This document shows positions 48,855 through 60,557 of a stretch of DNA of 64,000 nucleotides, piece after piece; positions within the stretch are counted from its first letter, which is position 1, and every line of letters begins with the position of its first letter. The notes under the pieces were generated by a model. The model saw nothing but the letters and a program-made list of their open reading frames with translations, had not been told where the DNA came from and did not search any database. A program made the position numbers and the translations under genes. Origin of the DNA: Epiperipatus broadwayi. Its lineage: Eukaryota > Onychophora > Udeonychophora > Euonychophora > Peripatidae. The stretch spans positions 16,068,364-16,132,363 of the forward strand of contig JAQFVV010000012.1 in NCBI GenBank assembly GCA_028023455.1, read 5' to 3'.

Positions 48855-50181
48855 CACCTTTACCCCGCTTAACGATTGGCTACTTAATGATATTTCACAA
48901 TAGCGATCATTATCAATTTGTATCCACTACTTCGATTTTTAATCGATTATTCACTATAACGATCAGGGAAAAAAAATTTTGGCAGCCATCTTGAATTTTC
49001 CGTCACTGATGACATCAGAGAACAGATATTTTAAATTCATTTTACCCAAAAGCAAAAGTACATAACTGTAATTGTATAGCACATACAATATTTTATTCAT
49101 AAAACACAAAGTTAGTGCTGCATTCAGTATTTTGAATATAGAATGCATAAACTTAATATATATATATATAATTAATGAATCTGTAATACTGTATACATAT
49201 AAGTGTTGAATGTCTTTAGAAAAATTAAACTTTATTTAAATATAATGTACAGTACTTGGATTATTTAAATAAAGTTTAATTTTTCTACACATTCAACACT
49301 TATATTAGATGATGAAAACAGTACAACTAAAATACCATCATAACAAACTTTCAGGAAAACACTAAATACTAATATTAAATTGTGTGTGTGTGTTCCTCAA
49401 TTACGTACATCCAAATGGTTTTAAATCAAGAGAAAAACTTTTTTTTTTAAAAAAAAAAAGATTGCATTTAAAATAAGTGTTAATGAATAATCTTTCTACA
49501 TGAACGAGAGGGGGGGGGCACTATTACATTACTAAAAATATACAGTAAGAAAAATAAACTTAGCATATGTTTTAAAAAATTAGAAAAGTTAGATTTTTTT
49601 TCTTTTAAAATAAGTTGATTTTTTTTTTCTTCTAAAGTTGACTGATTTACGATATACGCATTAAGCCGTTTGTTACTCTGGAGTATGGTAATAAGTCTTT
49701 ATGTTCAATTAAATAATTTATAATTAAACATTGTTTTTTAATTTGAATAATTTCACATAAGTAATAAACATAAATGTACAGTAATATGTACTGTAATACA
49801 AATTTTAAAAAAATGCACTTCAGTATGGATTTTTTTTTTTCATTACGATGAAAAACTTCTGCAGAAGAATATAAAAACTCTTAAATTCAAATTTAGTTTC
49901 ACTTTCTCTTTGCTGTACTGTACTTTTTAAACAGTGAAAATATGCTTTTTTTTTCCTAGTGATATAAAACTTTTCTTTTTAGATACCGTATTTAGTCTTC
50001 ATTGCCATGAAAAAATCAAGAAAATCTTTGAGCTTGGAAACTAATGTGGATATTTTACACTGGAACCGACCAATTTTTTCCCCATAGACCCCCATTATAA
50101 ATACGTTATTCTGTATACGATATTGTTGCTTAACGATGAGTTTTGGAGGGCCAATTGCCATCGCTAAGCGGGGTAAAGGTG
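48855..50181. mobile_element. Tigger/pogo-like TA-flanked DNA element (non-autonomous)
   Basis: Inverted termini CACCTTTACCCCGCTTA start at 48855 and end at 50181, each flanked by TA (48853-48854, 50182-50183). Subterminal sequence with repeated TTAACGAT-type words is typical of Tigger-like elements of the Tc1/mariner superfamily. No transposase gene is present. The 60-codon minus frame at 50161-49979 is terminal-region sequence, not a gene. Penelope fragments are embedded at about 49199-49370. Confidence 0.7.
49199..49370. mobile_element. Head-to-head Penelope-element terminal fragments
   Basis: The plus-strand part 49276-49370 resembles the start of the Penelope repeat at 52770-52874 (CATTCAACAC...TTAGATGATG). 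The part at 49199-49245 is its inverted copy, making a hairpin with arms of about 47 bp. It is nested in the Tigger-like element. Confidence 0.65.
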
Positions 50182-50183
50182 TA

Positions 50184-50621
50184 TATGCCTCATGCCAATT
50201 TGTAATATAAATATTTTTAAAGCTCTCATATAGAAAATAAAATTTAAAAAATTATTAAATTTACTAATGGCATGTGTATGTAGAAAGAGTCAGAAATGGT
50301 TAGTTCAGGGTAGATAAATAATTAGTAATGTTCAAATGCATAACAGATTCTAGAAAATTCTGATACAAAACAAGTAATTTAAAATTCAGCTACTTAAAAT
50401 TCCTGAACATTATATTTTAATAAAATTTGTAAAGGCAAATTAATTATAGGGCATACTTACATTTATAATTGTTATTTAATAAATAAAAAATAAAGTAATT
50501 GTTTTGTATTATATATTTACAAGAATGTTCACAATGTTTGGCCTTGCAGTAAAAAGGTGTTAATTATGCTTAATTACTTCAAGGAATACACAAGGTATTC
50601 AGAATTTGGAAAATTTTCCTA
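50184..50621. other. Non-coding DNA
   Basis: AT-rich; no feature found. Confidence 0.55.
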
Positions 50622-50864
50622 ATTAATAAACAAGTACAGGATTAAATTGTAATTAAGATGATTAAAATTATTATCGGCAAAAATATTTTTAATTAAAACC
50701 AATCCAGATGCCTTTTGTCAAAATATTTATAAATATCTAAGCAAATTTAAAAACAGCATTTTTTGACAAAAGGCATCTGAATTAGTTTTAATTAAAAAAT
50801 ATTTTTGCCGATAATAATTTTGATGAGCTTAATTACAATTTAATCCTATATTTGTTTAATAATT
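50622..50864. mobile_element. Palindromic MITE
   Basis: Inverted arms of about 100 bp (50622-50723 and 50763-50864) surround a 40-bp centre. The arms share ATTATCGGCAAAAATATTTT and CAGATGCCTTTTGTCAAAA words. It is a non-autonomous foldback MITE with no coding capacity. Confidence 0.8.
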
Positions 50865-52725
50865 TTTTTTTTTATAATATGGTGCATCAACGTGGGATCA
50901 TTGCTTTAACTACATATCCCTGACATATATATTCTAACCTTTAAATATATACAACTAGCTAAGTCGAATCGACTGATGCAATCAAATGATGCATCCACTC
51001 TAATTTAACATCTTAATTCTAACCTACTTTAACTTAGTGGAAATATTACATTTCTACCTTAATAAATAAATAACTATTACTTTGAGACTCCGATTAAACG
51101 AATATTGATTTATAAATAAAAACACGGACTATGCTCAGTGTCAGTTAGTTATAAAAATTCAGCTGCAGAGATAGCAATCAAAATAAAGAAAGAAATTAAA
51201 ATCATAAAATAAATTATCATCAGTAAAATAAATATCTTGGGAAGAGAGAGAAACTCCCTAATTAATAATTTAGAATAAAAACAACATTCTCCCTTTATCA
51301 AAAACACATTCTCTGAGTGGTAAGTATTTGCACCTTTAAATAATGATAATTTCTCATGCTTTTGTTAATGTTTTTAATATATATAAATTACATAAATTAT
51401 TTCCCAATATGATTTGAAAATACCTTTCTTATAGCATAATTGAAAATTAAACTCTTTTATGCCACAACACAACTGTAATATCACTAATAATCAATCACTT
51501 CTTAAATAAGGAGTAATGATAATGAAAATAATAATCTCAGGGTTTCTTTGTTTCCTTTAGAAAAATACTCTACAGTACTGTGCTGTCACATATGATTGGC
51601 ATTCTGGTAGGTTATAGGAAACATTCACTTCACTTAAAAGCTAATGTGTCCTCACATATCATAACAACTATTATAACTATTTAAAGGGGTGATAAATATG
51701 ATCAATAATGACATAAATAATTACATAAAATTTTGAATAATACAGCCTTTTTATCCAGAATCTCAGCCAGAATAATAGAAAGACAAGGGTACCTTTCGTA
51801 TCCTTCCATCATCCATGACAACACAATAAATTAACTAAAACTGATTAATTCAACAATTTAACTAAATGTAATTGAAATAAAGTGCAGTCAGGGTTAATAA
51901 CTTGGAAATAAATTCATTTTACTATTAAATAATGTTTAATCCGAAGTTTGCAATTCCCATAAAATAACTATCATCAAAATGAAATGTTCAGATCTGCATA
52001 AATTTATTTATCTGGTATATAAAAATTTCTAAAGTTTGAAATAATTTAGGAATCAAGAAAAATATTTTGCAAACACACTTATACATGGCATATAAAATAA
52101 ATAAATAAATAAATAAATTAACAACAAATATTGAAAAAGACTACAATTTATTACCAGCACAGAATGAAACAAAATACACAAATTTGTTAAATAATATAAC
52201 ATTGATATTACAAATACATTAAGCTGTCATTTACCAGGGTAGAAATTAAAATAATAAATTCCTATATGTTTGGAATCCAGCTAGTACACTGGAGTAACTA
52301 GCTAAAATGTGCAGCTGATTTACCACTACCCTGATTTATACTTTTTGTAAACTTTCTATAAAATAAATCTCTAACTTTTAATTATATGGCTAACTAAATT
52401 TTTTTTTTACTACTGTTATGATATGAAATACACAAAAGTGCATATTATTTGTGTAACCTAATAAACTGGGTTCCAATACAATTCTTTTAAAATATTAATT
52501 CCATTACTAATAAGTTAACCAAGTTACAGTTTATAATTAAACCAATTATGACTAAGTATGGATAATTTATCAGAAGTCCCACTTACCATTTCATTCTTAA
52601 CTTAATGTCCACCTAAATTATGATAAATAGTTTAATTATGAATGACTTAATTCAAGCCAAGAATATTTCTTAACTATTAATAACACTAAAATATTGTGTT
52701 CAAATATTCCTTTAATAAATAAGCA
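50865..52725. other. Non-coding DNA
   Basis: AT-rich, with an AAAT microsatellite at about 52096-52120. I searched for upstream CFP1 exons and found none. Confidence 0.5.
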
Positions 52726-52874
52726 TGTGATATTACTAACAGTTGAATGCATTTGGAATATTTAACTAAAAATTAAATTTTTCTAAAGACATTCAACACA
52801 CATATTAGATGATGGAAATAGTCCAATATAAAAATACAGCTAGAACACCATCATCACAAACCTTCAGAAAAACA
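52726..52874 (+). repeat. Penelope pLTR, left copy
   Basis: A 149-bp direct repeat nearly identical to 55572-55720; both contain AGTTGAATGCATTTGG and TTAGATGATGGAAATAG. Confidence 0.9.
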
Positions 52875-55176
52875 CTAAGTATTCGGTATGGACCCGATAC
52901 TATATTAAACTTTAGACATTATGAAAAACTATGTCTAAAGCTGGCCAAAGTAGAAAATCATTTAACTTTCCTATGTAAATGTAAATCGGAAGGGATAATT
53001 CCTAAAGGTTTGCAACTAAAACCTCCAATTCACTCTCAGAGCTGAGAAAATTACTCAGAGAGCAAGTGAAGCTCTGTTAAGAAAAAGAATAAATGCTCAA
53101 AGGTTTTCTAAGTATCAAACAATGCATTCAATTAATACTGTAGAATGTCTTCTAAAAAATAAACTTACTGACAATGACTACATGAGAGTTTTTCAAGCAA
53201 TAAGAAAATCATATTTTATATTACATGGAAAAATAAAAGAATGTCAAAAGAAGAAACTTGCTAACCTACATGGACATATCAAAAATCATAATGTACCAAG
53301 CAATGTAACAGCTTCATCTGTTAAAAATCTAAGTTCTAAACATCTAACAGATACTGAAATTTCTGTTCTTGAAAGAGGATTAAACTTTGCTGTAACACCA
53401 TCTAATATCCCCTTATTAGATATAATGGCAGCCACTGAGGAAGTCACTCAAAAATTGCCTTTAGAAGAAGCAGCAGAATTGCGCTGGAGAATAAAAAGAA
53501 CACTTGACAAGCCATAAAAATTGCAGTCAAACACATCCTATGGGGAGAGGAAAGCAATTAAATCTCTCAAAGCAGATAAATCTATAATTATTCTCCCTGC
53601 TGACAAAGGCAATGCAACAGTTGTATCCATTACAACTGATTATGACAACAAAATACAAGAACTCCTCACAGCAGGCCAATATAGAAAAATGGCAAAAAAT
53701 CCGATACCAAGTACGGAAACAAAGTTACAAGCATTACTCAGAAAGCATCGCAAGTACTTCACTGATTCAGAAAAGAGTAAAATAACATCATATTTCAGCA
53801 AAATTCCTCATCTTTATGGTCTACCTAAAATCCATAAGGATCATGTTCCATTATGACCTATTGTTAGTTCTAGAAATTCACCTTGCCAGAATTTGGCAAG
53901 ATTTCTTCTCAAAGTTCTAAGTCCTTTGGCATGCAAGACCCAATCATTTGTCAGGGATTCTAGACACTTTGTAGAATTAATCAAGAACATAAAAATTCAA
54001 AGAACTGACTTACTGGTAAGCTTTGATGTGGAAAGTTTATTCACAAATGTACCATGTGAAGAAGCATTGTCTATTGTAAGAAAAAGGTTAAATGATGATA
54101 ATAGTTTACAAACCAGAACAGCTCTTCCTATTGATAGTATAATGGAACTATTAACATTCTGTATAAAAACAACCTACTTTCAATATAACACAGAATTCTT
54201 CCAACAAAATCAAGGAATGGCTATGGGCTCACCATTGTCACCCCTGATTAGCAATATTTACATGGAAGAACTTGAAACCACAGCCATAAAAACTACTCCA
54301 TATCCACCTAAAGTTTGGCTTCGTTATGTGGATGATACATTTGTTGTATGGCCACATGGTGAAGCACTGCTACAAAACTTTCTGGAAACACATCAACAAC
54401 ATATACCCTTCAATTAAATTCACAATAGAATCAGAACAAGAACAAAAATTGGCATTCTTAGATGTTCTTGTGACAAGACTCCCTCATGGCAAAATCAAAA
54501 CTACAGTTTACCGAAAACCCATACATACAGGAAAATACCTAGCCTATACATCCAATCACACCAGAAACACAAAACATGGAGTTATACTATCACTATGGAA
54601 CAGAGCAAAAGAAGTTTGTTCAGAAACCAGCGATTTGGAAAAAGAAAAGATTTATATAGAACAAACTCTTATGAAAAATGGTTATCCATCAGCTGTTATT
54701 AAGAAAACATTAAATAGACAACAAAAAGAACCATCAAGAGAAAAGACAATTATTGGTACTGTAGTGTATCCATACATACCAAAAATAGCAGACAAATTAA
54801 GGAAAATCTGCAATCAGTATAACATCAGAACAGCTTTTCAGAGCCATACCACACTACGAGGAATTCTAACATCTACAAAGCCTAAACTTGAAATGCTGAA
54901 AAGAAAAACTGCATCTATGAAATACCATGTGAATGTGGAAGAACATATATTGGTGAGACCAGTCATCCCATTGAAAAGCGCTTGCAAGAACATAAACTGA
55001 TGATTAGAAGAGAGAAAACAGATGTGTCTAAGGTAGCAGACCATGTATGGACCAATGAACATACGTTCAATTGGGAAAATACAAAAATACTGGATAAAGA
55101 AGAAAAGGTACAAAGAAGAAAATTTAAAGAAGCTGCTCACATGAGGAATGGCAAAAAATCCCATAAGCCAACCTAG
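52809..55176 (+). pseudogene. Penelope reverse transcriptase with GIY-YIG domain (frameshifts and stops)
   Basis: Domains in order: an N-terminal region (52809-53045); a Penelope-specific block with NLSSKHLTDTEISVLERGL near 53330; a palm with LPADKGNATV, LPKIHKDH, FDVESLFTNVP and QGMAMGSPLSP; and the catalytic RYVDD near 54325. The thumb-like LAFLDVLVTRLPHGK follows, then a GIY-YIG endonuclease with IYEIPCECGRTYIGET (about 54913-54960) and the catalytic Arg in KRLQEH. Lesions are a frameshift near 53040, stops at 53515-53517 and at 53854-53856 (probably a CGA-to-TGA change), and frameshifts near 54415 and 54895. The order and motifs fit the Penelope-type family that carries the endonuclease C-terminal to RT. 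It is inactive as read. Confidence 0.9.
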
Positions 55177-55292
55177 TGCGACTATACATAATGTATGGAA
55201 ATCACTAATCAACTTTGCTCTGAGGAAAAAGTGGAGAAATCAGGAGGAACCTCATAGATAAGTATATGAAATTACTACATACTGTTGACTTT

Positions 55293-55378
55293 GGCAGGAT
55301 GGCTCAGTTGGTTAGAGCGTTACCTTAAATTTCAATAATCAAGAATCTAAGGACCCAGGTTCGAATCCCATGCTAGTA
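55293..55378 (+). other. tRNA-like segment in the Penelope 3' region
   Basis: It contains A-box-like TGGCTCAGTTGGTTAGAGC and B-box-like GGTTCGAATCC at tRNA spacing, with a pairable D-arm (GCTC/GAGC) and an anticodon-like stem CCTTA/TAAGG. The loop is expanded to 20 bases. Acceptor and T-stem pairing is poor, so this is not a working tRNA. It looks like a tRNA-derived SINE head or a decayed tRNA fused into the element. Confidence 0.55.
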
Positions 55379-55403
55379 CTGTCACTGGTCAGGCCAGCAA
55401 CAC

Positions 55404-55445
55404 CTGAAGAAGAGGGGAGAAAAATACCTCTCGAAACATTGTGCG
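55404..55445 (+). ncRNA. Hammerhead-ribozyme-like motif (degenerate)
   Basis: CTGAAGA (55404-55410), a 5-bp stem AGAGG/CCTCT, then CGAAAC resembles the hammerhead core that many Penelope elements carry. One C is unpaired before GAAA, and the expected cleavage triplet reads GTG, which is not cleavable. It is at best a decayed ribozyme. Confidence 0.35.
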
Positions 55446-55590
55446 TATACTAACCTGTTTGCTGCGATATTACTAACAATTAGTGCATATACTAACCTGT
55501 TTGCTGTGATATTATTAACATTTGTTTGCTGTGATATTACTAACAGTTAGTGCATATACTAACCTGTTTGCTGTGATATTACTAACAGTT
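55440..55590 (+). repeat. 40-bp tandem repeat before the right pLTR
   Basis: About 3.6 copies of a unit with GCATATACTAACCTGTTTGC and GTGATATTACTAAC. The last 17 bases of the unit run into the pLTR and are also found at the start of the left pLTR. Confidence 0.85.
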
Positions 55591-55720
55591 GAATGCATTT
55601 GGAATATTTAACTAAAAATTAAACTTTTCTAAAGACATTCAACACACATATTAGATGATGGAAATAGTCCAATATAAAAATACAGCTAGAACACCATCAT
55701 CACAAACCTTCAGAAAAACA
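55572..55720 (+). repeat. Penelope pLTR, right copy
   Basis: 149-bp partner of 52726-52874, near-identical. Confidence 0.9.
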
Positions 55721-57555
55721 ACATTTTAATACGCAATTTTACATTAATTTTATTCCATTGGTTTGCTTGTGAACTACTAGAAAAACTCAGACAATACAGA
55801 TATTGATCCCAATTACTAAGGCACTACTGATAATAAAGTGCACCTTAAAGATCTAACACCTCAAATTCAATATTTATTTTTGCCATAACTTTTAAACACA
55901 GCACAATAATCCACACCTTCTATGGTGGAAAGATATATTTAATTTTACATGAGGAATAACAACTAATGTCTGCAGAGTAAAATACTAAACTCAAGCATTT
56001 GGTGGTTTCTAGCCTATTTCTCAGGCATAAAAAATGTAGGTGTGGACTCTGTCTCACCACCTAAAGAAAAGAACACACACCAAAAATAATCAACTATACT
56101 AAATATTATATATACTCTGGATTGTCCTCTTCATAAGACTCGGTCATTGACTACAAAACATATCATAACACTATATTAAAACTAATCCTCTCATGGAAAA
56201 TAAGGTATTTTGGGGAAAGCATAATACATTATAAATATTAAAATATGCTGATATTAACATATACCAATTCTACACTTAGGTAAGATAGCTAAACACACTA
56301 ATAACAAGAAACCTATATTTAATGTATACTTCAATCAATATCTGAAACCAATGAATTAAAATACACGACTCAACCCGCGACTGTAACATAATATGCAGAA
56401 AAGTATAATAAATTTAATTCTAATGAAGGAATATTCGACAGCAATGTATAGCATACAAGTTTAGACTAAAATAAAGTGGATGTACTATTAGAAGAATAAC
56501 TGTTACTATATTACTTAATTAATACAATATAAATTCTGTTAAAACTTTAAACAAGAAATATCTTGTTATAGCATATTTTTTTTTATTAAATAGTTACTTC
56601 TGATAAATTTAAAGTACTGTTTTACCCGTTAAAACAAAATATAAAACATTTTTCTTTAAATACCTAACATGCAAAGTTCATATCTCCAGTTGCATGTAAT
56701 AAATCAGATATATTTCATAGGTATCACTTCATATCAAATACAAACTTAACCCAAAGTAATGATAGTAAGACCTACACTTGGCATTACAAGATCCTTAAAA
56801 TGTTATGTAACTAATATAAACTTTAACATACATTAATATTATAAAACAAAATAAAATTTTATCCATTAGTTTTTTCTTTTTAAATAAAAAACCAAAAAAA
56901 AAAAAAAATTAAATAAATAAATCATAAATATCTCATTAGCAGAACTATTTCTCTTCTGAGCTGTCTATCCAGGTAAAGATTTACCATCCGGTCACAGTCT
57001 ACAAAGCACTGAAAGTAATAAACACATTTTTTTCTAATGAACCGGTCACAGTCTACAAAGCACTGAAAGTAATAAACACATTTTTTTCTAATGAAAAGTT
57101 TTTTTTTTCTTTAGCAATTATAATAATAAACATGTTAAAAAAAAATCTAGTAGAAATGAAGCTTAATTCCCAATTGGATTATAATGATAAAGATCTGGAT
57201 CCTAAAAAAAACACGAATATTATAACATCGACGATAAACATACACATTATTTGAAGACTATACGTATAGTTAGCTAGCTAAACATTGAAGAAAATGCGCA
57301 CTTTTTCCTGGAGATTGGTATTATAATAACTGCAGTTGAATTAGAGAATGAATGAAGCTACAAGAATTCCATTATGCACACAATCTAATTTTATTCTCAG
57401 GTCACTAAAGATATTATTAAGTTGTCTTTTATAATTTTAGCACTTTTACTTTCAAATAGTTTTTTTCAAAGAATGCACGTATATTTAAATTTCACATTTA
57501 TTTCAAATAAGTCTTTTTTTTACTTTAAAAAAAAAAAACCCGCATGTATATAATT
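55721..57555. other. Non-coding DNA with one 54-bp tandem duplication
   Basis: No gene or exon recognised. An exact 54-bp duplication lies at 56988-57041 and 57042-57095. Confidence 0.55.
56988..57095. repeat. Exact 54-bp tandem duplication
   Basis: Two adjacent identical copies beginning CCGGTCACAGTCTACAAAGC. The lack of differences implies a very recent event or an assembly artefact. Confidence 0.9.
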
Positions 57556-57864
57556 TATTATTATGGTAAAGGTTTACTTTAGCGACCACAGCATAAAAAT
57601 CATGTTCGACCCCTAGTTTTCAAAATTATAAGTAAATTATTATTCGTAAATCTTACGTATATACTACTATATTACAATTACATTAAAATTTATTAAAATG
57701 TAAAAGATAAAAAAAATATGGTGCTGATTTAGTATGCGCTCACGGCCGCCATTTTGAATTACAAGAACCACCCAAACCATGCTGAAACATCCAACCGATA
57801 AATGACATCGCTCAAAATGGCCATTTTCGTAGGGAAAAAAAAAACAAAAATCGGAATTTTCATA

Positions 57865-57985
57865 TTAGTCAATCACGTGATTAAAATGGTAAAACATAAA
57901 AATCTTAATTTACATTAAAAAATCACGTGATTAAAATATTAAAACACAAAAATCACAATTTTCATAAAAAAATCACGTGATTAAA
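57865..57985. repeat. Tandem ATCACGTGAT units, left arm (3 copies)
   Basis: Units of 50 bp each carry the palindrome ATCACGTGAT (CACGTG at 57874, 57924, 57974). CACGTG is the canonical E-box. The right arm has four copies. Confidence 0.85.
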
Positions 57986-58189
57986 ATATTAAAACACAAA
58001 ATCGTATATGCCAAAAGATTATAACTTATAAAATCTGAATGCTAAAAATGGTAAAAAATAATGATGAAAAGATTTTAAGCAATAATTATATTTTCATTCA
58101 CTTATAGAAATGGAATCACGAGACCAAAAAGGCGGTAAAGATCTTGAATACACGTTATCTACATCAATCTTTTTAAAAAAAATCATAAA

Positions 58190-58500
58190 TGCTATAAATC
58201 CAAGCATTGATAGCAAATCTCAAACGCTATAAATCTGAGCATTGTAATAGCAAATCTCAAAAAATTAAAAACGCTATAAACCTAAGCATTGTAATAGCAA
58301 ATCTCAAAAAATTAAAAATGCTATAAATCCAAGCATTGTAATAGCAAATCTCAAAAAATCAAAAATGCTATAAATCCAAGCATTGATAGCAAATCTCAAA
58401 AAATTAAAAACACTATAAATCTAAGCATTGTAATAGTAAATCTCAAAAAATCAAAAACACTATAAATCCAAGCATTGTAATAGTAAATCTCAAAAAATTA
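58190..58500. repeat. Minisatellite in left arm (7 units of about 40-54 bp)
   Basis: Units contain GCTATAAATCCAAGCATTG and GCAAATCTCAAAAAATTAAA words. The mirror array at 61935-62310 has eight units, one of them partly duplicated. Confidence 0.85.
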
Positions 58501-58519
58501 ACGTATCTTACGGCCTTTA

Positions 58520-59340
58520 AAAATAAATCATAAATGCTATTTGCAAAAAGAAAGCTTATTCCTGTCTTCAACAGTATATACTAAATCAGTATTTTAAAAA
58601 ACAATATTTAAAAACTATAATGCTATAAATCAGACATTGTAACGTAACATTAAACAGCCTATAATGCTACAATGGAAAAAAGTGCGGGAAAAGAAAAAAA
58701 AGCAAAAGAAGAAGCTAATATTGAAAATTAAAAAAAATTACACAATCCTTTAAAATAAATCAAAAACGGTAATTTATAGAGTGATAATCAAACATTGTAA
58801 TTGTAAATCTCAAAAAAATTAACTTATGTTAAGGCATTTTTTTAAAAAAAATCGTAAATGATATTTACAAAAACCCTTTAAAATATAGCGATCACTAGAA
58901 AAATAATAAATGCTATTTTAAAAAGCTCAGTCCGGTCTAGCAACGCTATATACTAAATCAGTATTATAATTTTAAAAAAACAATATTTAAAAACTATAAT
59001 GCTATAAATCAAACATTGGGTTGTAATGTCACATTAAATAGCCAAAGGTTATACTATGGAAAAAAAAAGTGCGGGAAAAGAAGAGGAGGTGAACATTGAA
59101 AATTAAAAAATACTTTAAGATAAACCAAAAATGCTAATGTATATAGTGATGAAAATCAAATATTGCAATCGTAAATCTCAAAAAATTAACGTGTGTTAAG
59201 GCATTTTTTAAAAAAAGTCGTAAAACCTAAATATATATACATAGTGATAATTAGAAAAAATGATAAATGCTTCTATCAAGATTACTCCGGTCTTTCAACA
59301 GTATATACTAAATCTCAAAAATCAGTATTATAATTTTAAA
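58520..59340. repeat. Degenerate tandem repeat of about 370 bp in left arm
   Basis: Three diverged units recur with CAGTATATACTAAAT, GCTATAAATC...ACATTG, AGTGCGGGAAAAG and AAATCTCAAAAAATTAACGT words. The mirror set lies at about 61080-61910. Confidence 0.65.
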
Positions 59341-59880
59341 AAATTAAATTGGTAAATGTGAAATGGCGGGAACACCCATCACTTTCAACAAATAAAAAAC
59401 CTAATTAACTTATTTTTAAAAATATAATATTTTACATTTGGCTTTGGGATTATCCCTCTAACTAAGAGTTATAATAATGAATCACAAATCTGAATAATAG
59501 ACAGTTAGCATTTATTTAAGTAATTTTTTACCAATATTTTAAGAATTTTAAAAAAATTACCAACATTCTCAATCAGATGGATGGTGTCGCTCAGGCTAAA
59601 TTTGGTTTTAGGTTTATTACTGTAAAGAAGATGCCAGTAAAATTAATTTATTCAGGAAATATCGTAGCTTGATATGGTCTCTTTCAAATTTATTTTTAAA
59701 ACTGTGTATTTAAGTCTCACACAAATAACAGCAGGTATGTATGACGTAAGATAATTTCCAAGAATTAGAGTTTAGGATGGGCCTTTGTCTTACTAAGATA
59801 AAAGTGTTAAGTTAAACTTTCAAATTTAAAAAAACAACAACTGTAAACCAGCTAATGGACTTTTATGCTTCAAGCCTAAC

Positions 59881-60557
59881 ATCATTACGTATGTAATCTT
59901 ATAATAATGTATTTTGATGTATAATAACGTATGTGTATGTGCACATATCTAATATATAAATATATTTATTTATATATTAGATGTGCGCACATACACGTAA
60001 ACATACGTTATTATACATCAAAATTCATTATTATAGGATTATACACGTGGCCTGGGATGGGTTTGAATTTGACAAACAGACCTACTATGATACTTAAAAA
60101 GTGAAACGGAATGATAGACAGAATTAGCAACAATAAGTGAATATAAAGAATATATTTTATTAGTCATTCATATACCCATTTTCAAATCATATGATCACAT
60201 GAACACACACCCTTTATATTTCTTTTTTTTTTTTTTTAATATTAATGAAAAGGTCTCTTTTTTGTTTTTGCAATATTTTCGGAATAAATATATATGAGTA
60301 CAAGTTGTGACTTGTAATATGTTACAGTGCGATTATATTTTTAAATCATTAATTTATTTTTATATTTTTTTATAATAAATTACCAAATAATTTTACTTGT
60401 GTCTTTAAAGTGTTAAAACTAAAATCTTAAAAGTAATACATACACATATATATATATATGAGTACAAGTTGTGACGTATAATATGTTACAGTGCGATTAT
60501 ATTTTTAAATCATTAATTTATTATAAATTTTTAGCCCTCTTTTGCATTTGATGACTA
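59881..60557. other. Centre of the foldback element
   Basis: 677 bp without coding capacity. It holds its own palindrome (about 59889-60050) and two copies of a 70-bp direct repeat (60283-60355 and 60454-60523, with GAGTACAAGTTGTGAC). Confidence 0.7.
59889..60050. repeat. Nested palindrome in the foldback centre
   Basis: Arms of about 75 bp share TTTTGATGTATAATAACGTA and TCTAATATATAAAT around an AT-rich middle. It may be a separate MITE inserted in the centre. Confidence 0.7.

Larger units (their letters stand above)
52726..55720 (+). mobile_element. Penelope-like retroelement with GIY-YIG endonuclease
   Basis: Direct terminal repeats of 149 bp (pLTRs at 52726-52874 and 55572-55720) bracket a decayed reverse-transcriptase/GIY-YIG gene. 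The 3' untranslated part holds a tRNA-like segment, a hammerhead-like motif and a 40-bp tandem repeat. The element inserted in sense opposite to CFP1. Confidence 0.88.

Noticed and set aside
49979-50161. 60-codon minus-strand ORF
   Set aside because: It overlaps the terminal region of the Tigger-like element. Its sequence reflects inverted-repeat DNA rather than a gene.
51760-51830. Possible CFP1 exon on the minus strand near 51800 (ATGGATGATGGAAGGAT then GTAC)
   Set aside because: The translation does not resemble CFP1 and no acceptor or in-frame continuation is convincing.
54838-55212. 124-codon minus-strand ORF
   Set aside because: Shadow of the Penelope GIY-YIG coding region.
55293-55378. 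Functional tRNA gene
   Set aside because: Acceptor and T-stems do not pair and the anticodon loop is expanded, so it is listed only as tRNA-like.
58190-58500. Regular repeats resembling a CRISPR array
   Set aside because: The units are degenerate tandem copies without unique spacers, mirrored in the other arm of a eukaryotic foldback element.
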